Source of the DNA: Gonatopus flavifemur
Taxonomy: Eukaryota; Arthropoda; Insecta; Hymenoptera; Dryinidae
Assembly: GCA_018340375.1 (NCBI GenBank)
Contig: JAFFJZ010000004.1
Span: forward strand, 35,934,001 to 35,998,000
Length of the DNA stretch: 64,000 nt
Direction: 5' to 3'
Below are positions 23,955-36,719 of the stretch, piece by piece (positions within the stretch are counted from its first letter, which is position 1; each line of letters starts with the position of its first letter). A program made the translations under genes and the position numbers. The notes below the pieces were generated by a model. It ran no database searches, was not told where the DNA came from, and saw only the letters and a list, made by a program, of their open reading frames with translations.

Positions 23955-25356
23955 ACAAATTTATTTTTGTTTGTTACTTTCCTATAACTAATTAGATTTT
24001 TCTCCATCTCCTTAACATAATAAACATTTATCGATTCAACTTCTTTTCCGATATCATCAGGAATAAGCAATACCGATCCTACTTTTGTTGCTTTGAGGAC
24101 TCGCCCGTCTCCTACTTTGACATCATTTGGAACTCCTAATTCTATGTATTTACTATAGTAATCATAATTATTCATAATATGGCCCGTACACCCGCCATCT
24201 AATACTCATTCCACATTGCCTTCAAAATGATTTATCTCAATATTTACGGAATCCTCTATCTCATCAGTTTCTCCTTCTGAACAAAAACTGTTTTTATCAT
24301 TGAACCCCGGATTATCGGTCCGCTTATCCTGATATCTATGTGTTTGTTGATACTGCCAACCGCCATTTCGATGATGTTGACTAGAACCTCCGCTATGCTT
24401 CTGTTGTTGCCCCTGTTGCTGATGTCCACCTCCTCGTTGATGCTGCGCGCCACCTCTGTTGCTTTACCAAGAACCCCCACTTGATTCTGTGCTTGGACAC
24501 TGATATTTGAAATGTCCAGGTTTGCCACACTTGAAGCATGTCTTTCCTAGTCCTTTTCTGTCACAATTGAAGGAACTTTTACTATCACTCGATTTATCTT
24601 TTCTACTTCCTCTTAGATCAAACATTTTAATTTCGTTTTTTTACAAATTCTACCTTTTGTTCTGACTCTTTCATAACATCGATCAAATCGCCGACATAAC
24701 TCATTGAACTAGGTAGTGTTTTTAGCATATAACTCAACTTTTCTTCTTCATTGACAGTCGCGCTTGCACTCTTCAATTCATTAATCAACTTTTCAAACTC
24801 GGTAAGCAATACACTCGGACCTTCGTTATCTTCCAGCCTCAGTTTTTCTGATTTATTTCTCATACAGATTTGTAGCGCTGTCGATTCTTTGACGTATATT
24901 TCGTCGAACTTCTTCATTATGCTATACGCAGTTCCTTGGTCCTTGATGAATTCTAATTAGTCGTTCGAAATTCCACTGTATATGTTTTTGGTCGCTTTCA
25001 AATCTTTTTCCATCCGCTGTTCTTTATTATCTGTAGCTTGCCTTTCTCTCGCAACTACCTGATCACAACGTTGGATCTTCGAAATCATCAAAATTCGTTT
25101 TTTCCAACAACCGTACTCTTTGCCGTCAAATACCGGCACGCTGATTTCGTCCGCCATTTTGTCCGACTTTTCGTCTGAATCGTTTTTAGTATATTTCTCA
25201 CTCTTTCCAACAGAAACTTCCAAACTTGATATGCCACGTATTTCTCCTTCAATGAGCGCTATCCAATTGTTCTCTCTTTCTTCTTCCTCTCTAACAACCT
25301 CTTCTTCTACCACTAATGAACACGTGTTTTTCTCTTTTCCGTCTTCTCATAACCAC

Positions 25357-25369
25357 GAATCGCTACCAT
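25357..25369 (-). other. Possible Copia primer-binding site
   Basis: On the minus strand TATGGTAGCGATTCG lies about 15 bases inside the 5' LTR. TGGTAGC resembles the initiator-Met-tRNA primer sites of Copia elements. The gap from the LTR is larger than usual. Confidence 0.35.
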
Positions 25370-25384
25370 ATTGAATCGAAGGAT

Positions 25385-25606
25385 TAATATAATTACCTTT
25401 ATTCAAGTATGGAAGTTAGGTTTGCACATATTAGAACAATATGATTATTTCATATCAATGATTTAGAGAAATCGAGTACGAGACGGACACCACGGATGCA
25501 CACGTTGTGATGATCGCCATAATACTGTACGCCTGTGACTGATTCTTCTAGACTACAGGTGTCACCACTTACACATTTGAAATATAAATTTACGAGTATA
25601 CTAACA
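25385..25606 (-). repeat. 5' LTR of Copia element
   Basis: Same length and same ends as the copy at 20179-20400. The differences between the LTRs (for example CGAACACC versus CGGACACC) show the insertion is not recent. Confidence 0.85.
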
Positions 25607-25796
25607 AATTCAAAGCTTGTGAAATATTTCGTGTACAATTTCTATGTTAATCAATTAAATGTGCACAAATAACCATCGCATAAAATATTATGTTTAGACA
25701 AAAATTATTGGTGTAAATACTTTTGGGTTCTATTTTTCGTGTACAAATCATATGTGTATGATTCTCACGTACATAAATCGTACCATGTCAGAATTT
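25607..25796. mobile_element. Foldback MITE, right arm, split by Copia
   Basis: This is the inverted partner of 19755 onward: it ends CATGTCAGAATTTC and contains GTGTATGATTCTCACG, GTACAAATCATATG and TTTTGGGTTCT in matching inverted order. Confidence 0.7.
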
Positions 25797-26290
25797 CAAG
25801 CAATTCGAAATAAAAATCAATCATTGGTTTTGATAAGTGCAACTGAAACACAAATCTTGAAGTGAATAAAAAGATAAAATGATTAGGAAATAAAAATTGG
25901 ATATGAGAAAAGAAATCCACACATTTTCGAACATGAAATCGAAAAGAAACATGAAAAAATTGGTGAAAATGAATGCACGCAAAGCGGTAAAAGAAATGTA
26001 TTGAAAAGAAATTCAATTGGTTCAAATGAACCAATTACTTCATAACGTCCACTAACAACCATATGCAATCCGCTGGAACAAATCAAAGACACGTTCCTCG
26101 TGCTATTATTATTATGTCCGAATTCACATACCCATAAGGTGTGATGATGGAAATCGCTCTCAGCAAATGTGTGTCAAATTTATAAAGCACCATAATCTTG
26201 AAGACGGGATAATCCTTCATTCTCTATGATAATCCTTGTCATACAATTCAAATTTAGGTACTTCTGCATAGATTATAATGAAGCTAGCTA
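25797..26290. other. Spacer without genes
   Basis: Only a 22-bp perfect palindrome at 26015-26036 (AATTGGTTCA, AA, TGAACCAATT) stands out. Confidence 0.5.
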
Positions 26291-26316
26291 TCATCATGAA
26301 GTAATCAGTCTTATGA

Positions 26317-28205
26317 CTAGTTTGATGAAATCCTCCAACCCTGTCTATCATCCGAAAACCGCTTAACTCCTGCATATCTACGACAGCCCTTATCTTGTAT
26401 AATTTGCTTCATATAACTTAATCTAGGTCTACCTCTTCGAGTTTTACCATTCATTTTTCCTTCCAATATTGTTTTCAATAGGCCATCATGCCTTAATGTG
26501 TGTCCTATCAGATTACTTCTTCTTTTCACGACCTGTCTGAAGAGACTTCTTTTTTCATTTACCTTCTCAAGTACTTCTTCATTTCTTACTTTCTCTATCC
26601 ACTTTATTCTAAGCATCCTTCTATAACACCACATTTCAAAAGCTCCAAGTCTTCGTTGGTCCGTTTTTCCAATTGTCCAAGTTTCGCAACCATACATAGC
26701 CGTGTTCCAAACGTAACTCTTCAAGAATTTCTTCCCCACTGCTAAGCTAATATTCTTCGAACATAGTAACTGTTTCTTTTGGTGGGAAGCCTGTTTCCCT
26801 TGTGCTATTCTTGCTCTTATATCTCTTCCGCTTTCACCGTTTTCTGTAATTATGCTTCCTAGATATTTGAATTCCTTGACTTACTGAATTGTCTCTGCAT
26901 CTATTTTGATTTTCGTTCTTCTTGATGTTTTCGCTGTTGTACAAATCATGAATTTCGTTTTGTCGTTATTTATATTCATACAATATTTGTCTAGTAATAT
27001 TTTTTTCATAGTTTTGAGAGTATTTTCTCACTCAGCACCACTCGTAGCTAATATAGCTATGTGATCCGCAAATCTCAACATGCTTACATTTTCACCTTGA
27101 ATCTGTAATTTCAATGGCACTTGCTCCTTCACTTCATTCATTGCTTCTTCTATATACAAATTGAAAATCAGTGGCGATAGTGAGCATCCTTGTCTCACCC
27201 CTCTTCTGATTTGTGCTTCTCCTTTCTGACCTTCTATTTTTATTATTGCGGTTTGATTCTTATATAATTCATATATTATCCCCCTATCCCTGAAATCCAT
27301 TCCTACCTTTTTCAAAATCGTAAACATCTTCTCCCAATCAACATTATCGAATGCTTTTTGTATATTTACAAAACCTATATACACAGACTTTTTTGACTCT
27401 AGACTTTCCTCTACTATTGTCCTCAGTGCTAATATTGCTTCCCGCGTGCCCCTATTTTCCCTGAAACCGAACTGATCTTCTGCCAATCTACTCTCTATTC
27501 TCTTGTATATGATTTTCGTCAGTATTTTCGAGGCACGTGAAGTTGAACCAATCGTTCTGTAGTTCTCGCATTTGTCTGCTCCTTGTTTTTTTTGGAATGG
27601 TGACAATTTTATTCTTCTGGAAATCTTTCGGTACTTCGCCTATTTCGTACATATCTCTGACCAAATCGAACAGTGCGTCACGAGGTCTCTGACTGGAGGC
27701 TTTGATAAGGTCCGCACTTATGCCATCTATTCCTGGCGCTTTATTATTTTTCAATTCTTTCAAAGCCCTGTCGAATTCTGATCTCGAAATTGAATCTCCC
27801 AATTCTCCTTCATCGATATCTTCCTCCCTCTCTAAAAACCCTATATTATCGCTACCTTTATACAGATCTTCCAAATGATGATTCCATTGTTCTATTTTTT
27901 CCTCCGTTCTTATCAATTGTCTTCCTAGAGAATTTCAAATCTTATTGCTTCTAGATTCCATTTGTCAAAAAAATCCCTCAACCATCCTATATGCTTCATC
28001 AATTTTCCCTAAATGTAATCTTACTTCTATATCTTGACATTTCCCCTCCAACCATTGTTCCTTTGCTTTCCTTGATTCTCTGATTATTTCATTCCACAGT
28101 GCCTTGTATGTCTGCTGGTCTTGTTCACTATTCTCATTCTTGTATCCCCTCCTTTCATCAATTGAATCGAGAATTCTTCGCATCGTTCTTCAAAATTTCA
28201 TCTGC
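26317..28205 (-). pseudogene. RTE LINE reverse transcriptase and C-terminal region
   Basis: The RT fingers and palm read APGIDGISADLIKA, NYRTIGSTSRASKILTKII, QFGFRENRGTREAILALRT and RRGVRQGCSLSPLIFNLYIE. The active-site box reads MLRFADHIAIL, so the second Asp of ADD is His and polymerisation should be lost. A break near 27020 is followed by the C-terminal domain (VWNTAMYGCETWTIGKTDQ, RRSNLIGHTLRHDGLLKTI, GRPRLSYMKQIIQDKG). Several frameshifts separate the pieces. Confidence 0.88.
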
Positions 28206-28215
28206 ACATTGCTCT

Positions 28216-28521
28216 AGGGATCCTTCAATGAGGGATCGGACAATCAGTCGCCATTAGTGGGATACTTCCGGTTTTTCCTATAGTTTAGTTAAGCATGCAT
28301 AGTGTATGTTATTTTATTGAAATCATTTTTCCCAAATGTATTTACATGCTTTGTTCGAAGAATGTTTCAGATTCACTTAATTGTAAGTATTATACATGAA
28401 TAAGCTGACTTTAAATATGTATCTTGAATATTCTCATAAATATCAGTACCTATCCCACTAATGGCGGCCGACCAATCCGTAATCAGCAGTTGATTGTCCG
28501 ATCCCTCATTTGAGGATCCCT
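28216..28521. mobile_element. 306-bp MITE in the LINE
   Basis: Ends AGGGATCCTTCAATGAGG and its inverted match, with TGATTGTCCGATCCCT shared by both arms. Flanking ACATTGCTCT (28206-28215) and ACATTGTTTC (28522-28531) look like a diverged 9-10-bp duplication. The undisturbed site in LINE copy 2 (GAACAATGTGCAG near 62138) carries it once. Confidence 0.8.
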
Positions 28522-29182
28522 ACATTGTTTCATGTTCCCCTTCATATTCGTCCGTCTACTCTCTATTTCCAAGTCTTTCTCTTGTTGATTCTCCAATTTT
28601 TCGTCCAACATCACTTTGAATGCCTCCTGTGTTTTTCCTTGTTTGAGATTCTTCAAATTCCATCTTTTCTGCATTTCCCTTTCCTCTTCTCAGAGCTTTG
28701 AATTCCAGAGAACATTTCATCAGGAACATATTGTGATCCCTATCTATATCCGCGCCTGGATAAGTTTTACAGCTTTTCACTTGGTTTCTAAATCTTTGTT
28801 TTACTAATATGTAATCAATTCGATCTCTTGCTGTATCTCCTGGCATTTTCCAAGTATAGATTCTTTTTGGATGATTTTTGAATAATGTGTTGGTAATAAC
28901 CATTTTATGACTCTCGCAGAATTCGATTAAACGTTGTCCTCTTTCATTCCTTTTTCCCAACGCGAAATCTCCTATTATGTTGCCCTCTTTTCCTTACCCT
29001 ACTACCGCATTCCAGTCGCCTATGATCATTAAATTTTCTTCTCCCTTTACATATTCTATCATTCCTGCTATTTCGTCGTACGTTTTTTCGATATCTCCCT
29101 CTGAGTATGCAGACGTGGGCATGTATACTTGAACTATAACAGTGTCTACCGGTTTTGTTCTAACTCTGACCATAATTATGCG
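28522..29182 (-). pseudogene. RTE LINE endonuclease, C-terminal part
   Basis: Minus-strand frames give VQVYMPTSAYSE (about 29130), GRRNERGQRLIEFCESHKM and the catalytic-site region MPGDTARDRIDYILVKQ (about 28840). A stop near 28996 and a MITE at 28216-28521 break it. Confidence 0.85.
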
Positions 29183-30112
29183 TTCGCTATTAGGGATGGG
29201 TGATCAGCTACAAATGATCGATCTTCCTGATTGATTGGTATCGACCATCAAATGATCGATCCAATAATCGATGATGTACTGAAGGATCGATCTTTCGAAA
29301 ATTGATCGACAAGAAATTGATATATGTACTGTGAGAAGATACAAACTTAATCCAATTGACCGGAAAATGTTCATTTGGAAGACTAATTAAAATATTGAAA
29401 AAATTGTCCCGAAATAGATGTTTCATGAAATGCATGAACCAATGAATTCTTCATTTTGAAAATATTTTTATTCAATTCAATATATTAAACATTAACATTT
29501 ATTGTGTAAACATATCAGAATATCTTCATCCCTTTACATTTCTCTACGATTGATCAAAATTTACGATCATTAACGTAAAAAAAACTTTTTCTGTTTCCTT
29601 CAGCCAAAAATCAAACTGATTATTTTTTGAATCTCTTTGAAAATACTTTGATTCAACAGAAGATATCAAATATTGATGTATATTTGGTAAATACATTAGA
29701 GTATCTTCGATTTATCATGTTTCCTCATGAATAATGAAAATTTATAATCAACGTAAAATAGAATTCATAATCAACGTAAAATAGAATTTATAATCCACGT
29801 GGAATAGAACTTTTCTGTTTTCTTCAACTGAAAATGAAATCAATTCTTTCCTGAATCTTTTCTCAGATCAAGTCTGAATTGGAAATAATCAAAACTCAAT
29901 TCAGTTTTTTCTATAAGATATTCCCAATATATCGGCATCTCTGCCCATGAATGGAAAATTTGAAAGTAAAATTTGTTCGTAAAAGCGATATTTCTTTGGT
30001 GTGATTTTATCGAATAAAAATAAAACGAAATGATTCCTTCTAATTCTGTGCATACTTCTTTACATTTTATGAATATTAATCAAACTTCACTTCAGTGAAT
30101 GTGAAAGAAAAA

Positions 30113-33100
30113 TCACGTCAAATACCGCTCAGACTCATCGACAGACTCTGAAAAAAGTAGTTGTGATAAATGTTCAGAACTTAATCGATTACGTGTATCA
30201 TCTAATACACGAGTGGCTTGAGAAAATAATTGTTCGCATGGTACCGATGTACTAACTATTGACAAAAATTTTAATGATATGTTCGAGAACTCGGGATAAT
30301 TTTCTTTTTGAGATTGCCAATATTTAAGAAAATCAACTTTCAGATCACTATTTTCTTTGTGAAGATACGATCGTAAATCAATATTGAGAGTATTTGATTC
30401 TTCATCAGATTTTCGAGTCTCTTCTTTCAAACGCATATAATGATGTTTCCAAATTATATCTTCGCATTTGTTCTCTTCTTCTGGAGTTGTTGATGCTATT
30501 TGTTCGGCTTCATTCGTATTTAGAAGAGCATTTATTTTATTGACAGCTTGTGAGCACATTGAAGCGTTTGAAAAATATGTACGTTTGAAACGAGGATCAA
30601 GTACGGTTGCAATAGCTACCAAAGAATTAGATTCAATTTTACAGAATCGGTTATCAAGTTCTTTCAATAATGCATTTTGCAAATTTTGGGCTATAGATGA
30701 CACAGTTTTAACGTCTGAAATTGATTTCTTCAAGCAGTAAACAATTGGAATAATCTGACTAATTGTCACGTACTTTGATCCACTGAGTTGTTTCGTGACC
30801 GTTTCAGCTGGTTCTGATAACTTTACTATTTCATGTGCAATCGCAACTTCATTTGCAGTCAACATGGGTGGGGATTGAGGCAGTTTCAATAAGACTGTAC
30901 TGATGTCTCCAATTGAATGTAAGAAACGCTCTATCATATGAAACGTCGAGTTCCAGCGAGTGAGAACATCTTGAATTGAGCGATAGGAATTTTCTGAACG
31001 TTGACTTTGAATATTGCGCAATTCAGTCGAAGCAATCGTAGAATGTTTGAGGAATGTTACAATCGTTTTCATTTTTTTTATCAAAGCTATTAATGAATCG
31101 TTTTCGATTGCAGATTGTATCACTGTGTTGAGCATGTGTGCAAAACACGGCAGGTGCTTCTTAGGTCCGAAAGTATCTTGAGCAGCTACGACCATATTTG
31201 AACCTCTGTCAGTTACTATCGCGGATACCTGATTTTCATTGATGTCCCATTTTTTGCATATGTTATCTAAGTGTTTAGCAATATTTTCAGCAGTGTGGCG
31301 ATCAGTCAACTCCACAGCTTCTAGAAGTATCGATGAAAGAATATCTCCATTGAGAAAATGAGCAGTGCAGCCTAAAAAACATCTTGTCGATCCCATACAC
31401 GTCCATATGTCTGTAGTCAGCGTCATATAATCAGGCTTTTTCAGTTTTTCCTCAGTTAGTGAGAAAAGACCTTCATACTTTCTTTCTAGTAATGATGTCA
31501 CTTTTTTTCTGCTAGGAAGTTCATAGTGAGGTGCGATAGTATGCAACAAATTTTTGAAACCACTTTTTTCTGTAGTACTGAGGGATAAGTCGTCTTTAAC
31601 AATCATAAATAGGATTGCGTTTGTTGTTTTATGCTCTTTCGCACCACCACCTGGGAAGAAAATTCAATTTCCATAAACACTTGACGTACAAAAGCTATTT
31701 CATGAATGAATTAACCGAATTTCAATACTTTTGAAAGCAAAGATTCCGGATATGGTGGTATGAATTCGTGGTTGATCACTCTTTGGTAAGGTTATCTTTT
31801 TTCCTCCGTCTGTAAAGAGCATATGATTGATAAGGAAATCAATGATCAAATGAAAACGATTTTTGATAGAAATAATTATATAATTTATAATGGACCCGTG
31901 CAGCACTAGATTCTTCAATAAAATGTTGGGAATGTCTCCGTTGCGAAAGCGTTGTCTCTGCTGTTTGAAAAGTCTTTGAAGAGTATTTTGAAACCTCTTA
32001 ACATATTCCTATATCCGCTCTCATAACGGACTAATTCCTGATACGTTACAGGAGAACCTACCCAATAAACATTGATGTCTAAAAGTGTCGCATAAGACAT
32101 CATGTTTATGGGGTAAGGCTTTGTGGGTAATGATTTCAAATTTCTTGAATGAATATATTGAAATAATTTATCATACTTGCAGAGAACAGTTTTTTTGGAT
32201 CGATATTATTAGGTATCTGTAGTCGAGAAACCTCAAGAGTTCTCGCTGAATTTGGAGAATCCTATAGAAATATGGGATTTTAATTATGAGTGATGAATTT
32301 CATATAAATTGTAGAAATTTCGGAATTTTAAGATAAGAAATTATGATAAATTGAGGGGTAACACCACTTTAAACATATTACCTTATGGGCTATTGATCTT
32401 CTTGACACCGCAATAAATGATTATGCAGGTCTTTGGAGATTAGAGGTGATTTGTATTTGAATCATTAATAATCACGATTGACCGTTACAAAAACCTTAAG
32501 CCCGTTCATCTCAAAACTGCATTTCAAAAATCGGTGAGAGCATTAGCAAATTCTCTAATTGTATTCGTGATATACTTATGTAGTGGAATATGTACGGTTT
32601 TTCCGAAGTATTGATATTTGCGTTTTTAATTCAATATTTGATAACGAAATGTGGGGCAAAAGAACTCATATTTTTCTTCAAAACGATACCATTTTGTGAA
32701 AAACGCATATTTTTTTCCAACGATTACGTATTTCTCAAGCTTTTGGAATACAGGAACTAATTATTTTCATTTTATTGTTCATGGTCGATCCTGGACTGTT
32801 ATTGCTCCTACCGCAGGACCATGAGTTTTCTCAGCGCTACGGTCAATCGCTTATCAAGCAGGCATTTTTGGACAAAAACACTTGAACAAAACAAATAGTT
32901 TTGTACTTCAATAATAGCATAGTATCTTACTGTACTTTGATTCGAATGGAAATTTTGCTCTTCAAAAAAATAATCTTGAGGAGCGTAATTTTTTGAGATT
33001 TCAAAGTGGTGTTACTCCTCAATGTCAGATGTTCCTTTGCTGCTACATTTTCATTCGTTTATTTATGAAGCTGACGAAGAATTTACCTGTGTCGTAGAAT

Positions 33101-34876
33101 CTGATGTCACAGTATTGCTTGTCAAAACTCCCAAGTCATGCGGATCATCATGCTTTTCATACATCCATTCATGCTTCGATTTCCTTTCCATCTTTTTTAT
33201 TTATATTATGCGATCTTGTAAGATGTCTCTGTAAGCTAGTTGTATTTCCTTTGGATACAACGCTTTTTGTGCACAGTTGACAAGATCCCCCTTGTGGAGT
33301 TTTAATCAGAAATAACCACACATCACTTCTTTTTTGTTTCTTCCTTCCGAATTTCTGTTCCCTGTTATAGGGAAAAAAAATTATTTTCCCTTGAATTACT
33401 TCCTCTCACTAGATTGGGGATATGTATCAGATATAATTACATTCTACTCTCCATATTCTTTTCTGAATGAAAATTGTCACCTGAAATGATAAGAACTGGT
33501 TGAGAGTAGTTTGAATTTCAATAATAAGAAATAAAAGGCGCAGATTTGGGAGACCTTTGATTACTTTAGACAATCAGTTGAATTACGTACTTTCTTGTTG
33601 AGGTTCATCTCCTTGGGAAGGTTTTGGAGGAAGAGATATAGGTCAAGAGGTTTGCTGTAAACATTGTTTCTTACATGAACTGAATCGTTGGAATGAAGAG
33701 AAATATTATATATTTTCAACTCACAATGGAATGCCATCGACACTTCGATATATTACTTCAAAACTTTTGTCAAGTCCTGAGGAAGGAAAATCCCCTTCAT
33801 CAACGAGGTTTTTAATGAAATGATAAGCCTCTTCATCATTGTCTGGAATAAAAGTGATGGATGATAAATTGAAAATTCTTGAGTTATGAATTTGAATTGA
33901 TATAATACTGAGGAAATTTTCTTACGCATTAATCTGATGTATGTTCTAGAATCAATATCATCTATCCCATGTGCTGGATGGTTATCGATTTGAAAATATA
34001 AAGTATATTTTCTTTCTGAGGATGAACCTGTAAAAGAAATTTCACTGTTATAGACAAAACATGCTCATGCTATTAATGAGCACATATAGTTGCTGTCGAA
34101 AGATGAATCATTCACTGGAACGATTTTGCAATTAAATGGAACAGTCTCAACGTTTACATATCTTCATCAACTCCATGAACATAGTAAATTGTTATATTTC
34201 ATACAAGGGAATCAATTCTAGAAGATTTTATCAATATTGAACTATATTTGTTCATATCTAGTTACAAATTCATTCCAGTAATTCATTCAAAATCAATATT
34301 ACATACAAGTATACCAAATCGTTAACACTTGAACTACAGCAACATATGTGTTTTTCTTGGAACATTGTAAATTCTGTAAAGAAATAGCATGTAAATAATG
34401 ATTTGTGTAAATGAACCATACCCTGGCGAAAATGAGGCTTTGAGCGCAACGAAAGCGCGTCGAAAGCATATCCCAAGAGTCATCTAAGCGTAACAAAGAG
34501 TCATCGAGGCGTAATTTAGGGAGGGATTGGAACATTTTGAGCTTCGGATGCGCTTTTCTTCGCGTTTTATGCATACGCTTCATTTTCACCAGGATATGAA
34601 CAGTTTTTTGTGAATTATCAATGTTGGATAATTGTAAATTAGGAATTTATGGAAAACTTTTTTACAGTTTAAATGAACGTAGTAGTAATTGACTTTAATA
34701 ATACTCAATTAACAATGCATGAGAAATGAACAAAATCACACGGATGAAAATCTTTTTGAGGTTATGTGACGTTGATAAAACCATAAGGCATGTCAAATCA
34801 CTTGTATGAACTATGTGATTTTGGAATTAAATTATCCATCATAAACATTGTACTTACCTATTTGATAACATTCCAT
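30113..34876 (-). CDS. hAT transposase, six-exon model, about 641 aa
   Basis: Model on the minus strand: exon 1 34858-34876 (ATG, GTAAGT donor); exon 2 33926-34027; exon 3 33725-33842; exon 4 33591-33654; exon 5 32177-32261; exon 6 30113-31650. All acceptors are AG after pyrimidine-rich tracts and all donors are GT. Phases match at every junction, totalling 1926 nt including the stop. Exon 6 is a clear hAT transposase: LTTDIWTCMGSTRCFLG (first Asp), VTDRGSNM, CFAHMLN, and the C-terminal dimerisation block (FLSIVSTSVPCEQLFSQA, RNRLSSEHLSQLLF). Exons 1-5 give about 130 residues with no BED zinc finger. They include RKYTLYFQIDNHPAHGIDD and HFIKNLVDEGDFPSSG, which I do not recognise. The gene appears intact, so the element may be autonomous. 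RNA evidence would be needed to prove the small exons. Confidence 0.8.
34421..34594. mobile_element. 174-bp MITE (CCTGG-GAAAATGA family)
   Basis: Ends CCCTGGCGAAAATGA and TCATTTTCACCAGGA, with TA at 34419-34420 and 34595-34596. The inside is rich in AAGCG and GGCGTAA motifs. Relatives occur at 55163-55973, 56101-56263 and, partly, 41821-41890. Confidence 0.75.
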
Positions 34877-35028
34877 GCTGTCCAATGAAACAAATATCCA
34901 CGATCACAACCGGTCAACAATTATCCACAATAAATTACAGGAATGTAAAAAGTCCCTGAGTACATTAAAACCCGAATAAGGCTGGTTTCCCATGGACAGT
35001 TGTTCCGGTGGAACACCAATGTCAAATG

Positions 35029-35148
35029 AAGGACTATCTACACAATTCACGCAAACATAAACGCAAGGAACGCGAGGATGCGCAGATTTCGTATACAGTT
35101 TCTGCGCATTGCGTTCTTGCGTTCGCGTAAGTTGTGTAGATAGTCCTT
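35029..35148. mobile_element. 120-bp palindromic MITE
   Basis: AAGGACTATCTACACAA at 35029 and TTGTGTAGATAGTCCTT ending at 35148 enclose arms with ACGCAAGGAACGC / GCGTTCTTGCGTT. No clear target duplication. It lies about 150 bp upstream of the hAT gene's first coding exon. Confidence 0.8.
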
Positions 35149-35556
35149 AAAATCAACGAAGTAAAAGAATCAGCAAGGCTCATTTGTATACTTTCGAGTG
35201 AAACATTGAACTGTATAATATACTGGAATGAGCACCATTCAAAAATTTTTCGTCAAAGAGAGACAGTCGAGTACACTGTGCGAGACAAAGAAGCAGATAC
35301 CCTTTACACTCATCATCCCTTTCTAAGATGCATGTATTATAAAGAAACAACGCTATTTCATCTTGCATTTCACACTGACGAAAGATCTCTTCTTCCATCC
35401 TATAGGAAATTTCGCCAGTGCTCTTTCCAGTATGTTATATAGTTCAATGGAGTGAAACGGAAGAAACCATCTGGTAACCTAGTGGTATATAGGGGATTCC
35501 GTTGAAGAAGGCAATGAGAATTTGTTCTCTACTATAAACTAACCTGCACACAACCT

Positions 35557-36719
35557 CCCACACAGACAAAAAGAGCTCTTTTAGATGTCTAAAAGATGTC
35601 TTTGAAAACTGCAAGAGCTCTTGCAAGACCTTTTCAAAAGATCTCTTTTCGTGAGCGAAAAGATGTCTTATGCAACACCAATAGATATCTTTTAGTGCTC
35701 TTCAAGAAATCTAAGAGACATCTTCAAGAAATGTTTAAGAATTCTCAATGATTTCTTGGAGATGTCTTTAAGAGCTCTTGGAGAGATCTTAAATCCTTCT
35801 TGAAGAATTCTTAAATCCCTCCTGAAGACTTTCTGAAGGACTCTCAAATATCTCTTGAAGATTTCTTGAAAGTATTATTAAAATGTCTTGATTAAAATAT
35901 TAAAATATCCATAACCATACGAATTCATTCATTATTTTGATTTATTAATTTGAATAAAGGCTTACCAAAACATAAGAGGTGTTTGCATATAATCCGAATG
36001 CAAAAATACTTCAAGCATTTTTCATGCATGTATATAACCTAAATTCAAAATATTTTAACATTCAATTTCATTCACTTGGATCTGAATTTCGATACATTCT
36101 ATCTTGCACAAAAATGTGAAATTTGATGGAAATTCAATTCATGTACGTACATAAAAAATAAAGTACAATGGATGAAATAATAAACTGATATTCCTCTAAT
36201 ATATGATTCTGCACAATGATAGGTTAGTTTTTGCAAATAAGATCATTCGCTACGAAACAAAATATATTATTGTAATGTAATTGGTTACACGTTTCTTTTC
36301 TGCGGCAATACTTTTATTATCCAGTATTGGATCTTGAATGTTTATGTATATATAATCAATTATATATAATTAATATTGCACAATATCATCGGCGTCGTCG
36401 TTCCTCACTGCACACGTGAAACAAATGCGCGGGACACTGTGAATAACTATACGTGAATTACTGCAATGTCCTCTCTAATTCTCTTTGATCTAATCGGTCT
36501 ATTGGGATTGTTCTAAAAGTGCTCTTGAAGATATCTCCAAGAAATATTTATGAGTGTTCTTGAATATATCCCAATTACAGTTGTCTTATAGAACTCGCGC
36601 AGCAAGAGATCTTTCATACATTTCTAAAAAACATCTTTGAGATGTCTTTTAGAAATGTCTTGGAGATACATGAATCCAGGACTCTTTTAGACGTCTTGAA
36701 GAACTGCTTGCTGTGTGGG
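35557..36719. mobile_element. 1.16-kb MITE with CCCACACAG ends
   Basis: CCCACACAG at 35557 and CTGTGTGGG ending at 36719 bracket arms packed with variants of AAGATGTCTTTTAG and AAGAGCTCTTGAAG in both orientations. No protein and no convincing target duplication. Confidence 0.65.

Larger units (their letters stand above)
20430..25320 (-). pseudogene. Copia gag-pol polyprotein (degraded)
   Basis: Order along the minus strand: gag start (MADEISVPVFDGKEYGCWKK, about 25155); gag body (24627-24917); zinc knuckle CFKCGKPGHFKYQC (about 24500); protease-like VLDGGCTGHI (about 24190); GAG-preintegrase MTEKEYHRRLGHVNFS (about 23660); integrase KKLRCDNGKEYINRD (about 23290); and the integrase C-terminal part (22346-22670). 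RT follows, with LADDSLI near 21330 where YVDD is usual, and MKDLGPVNTFLEIDI near 21270. RNase H comes last (STAAEYVALSDC, VYEDNSSAISIAKFGD, THHFVNEKYLRG) down to about 20430. Stops and frameshifts occur in RT and RNase H. Three MITEs interrupt the integrase-RT and protease regions. Confidence 0.88.
20179..25606 (-). mobile_element. Copia LTR retrotransposon (minus strand)
   Basis: Two 222-bp direct repeats (20179-20400 and 25385-25606) flank a gag-pol region on the minus strand. A purine-rich AAGGAGGTG precedes the 3' LTR and a possible primer site follows the 5' LTR. No target duplication is evident, so the ends may be slightly off. Three MITEs inserted into it account for 792 bp plus their duplications. 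Confidence 0.9.

Noticed and set aside
31700..32139. Open frames between hAT exons 5 and 6
   Set aside because: They lie in an intron of a phase-consistent model and have no hAT or other motif.
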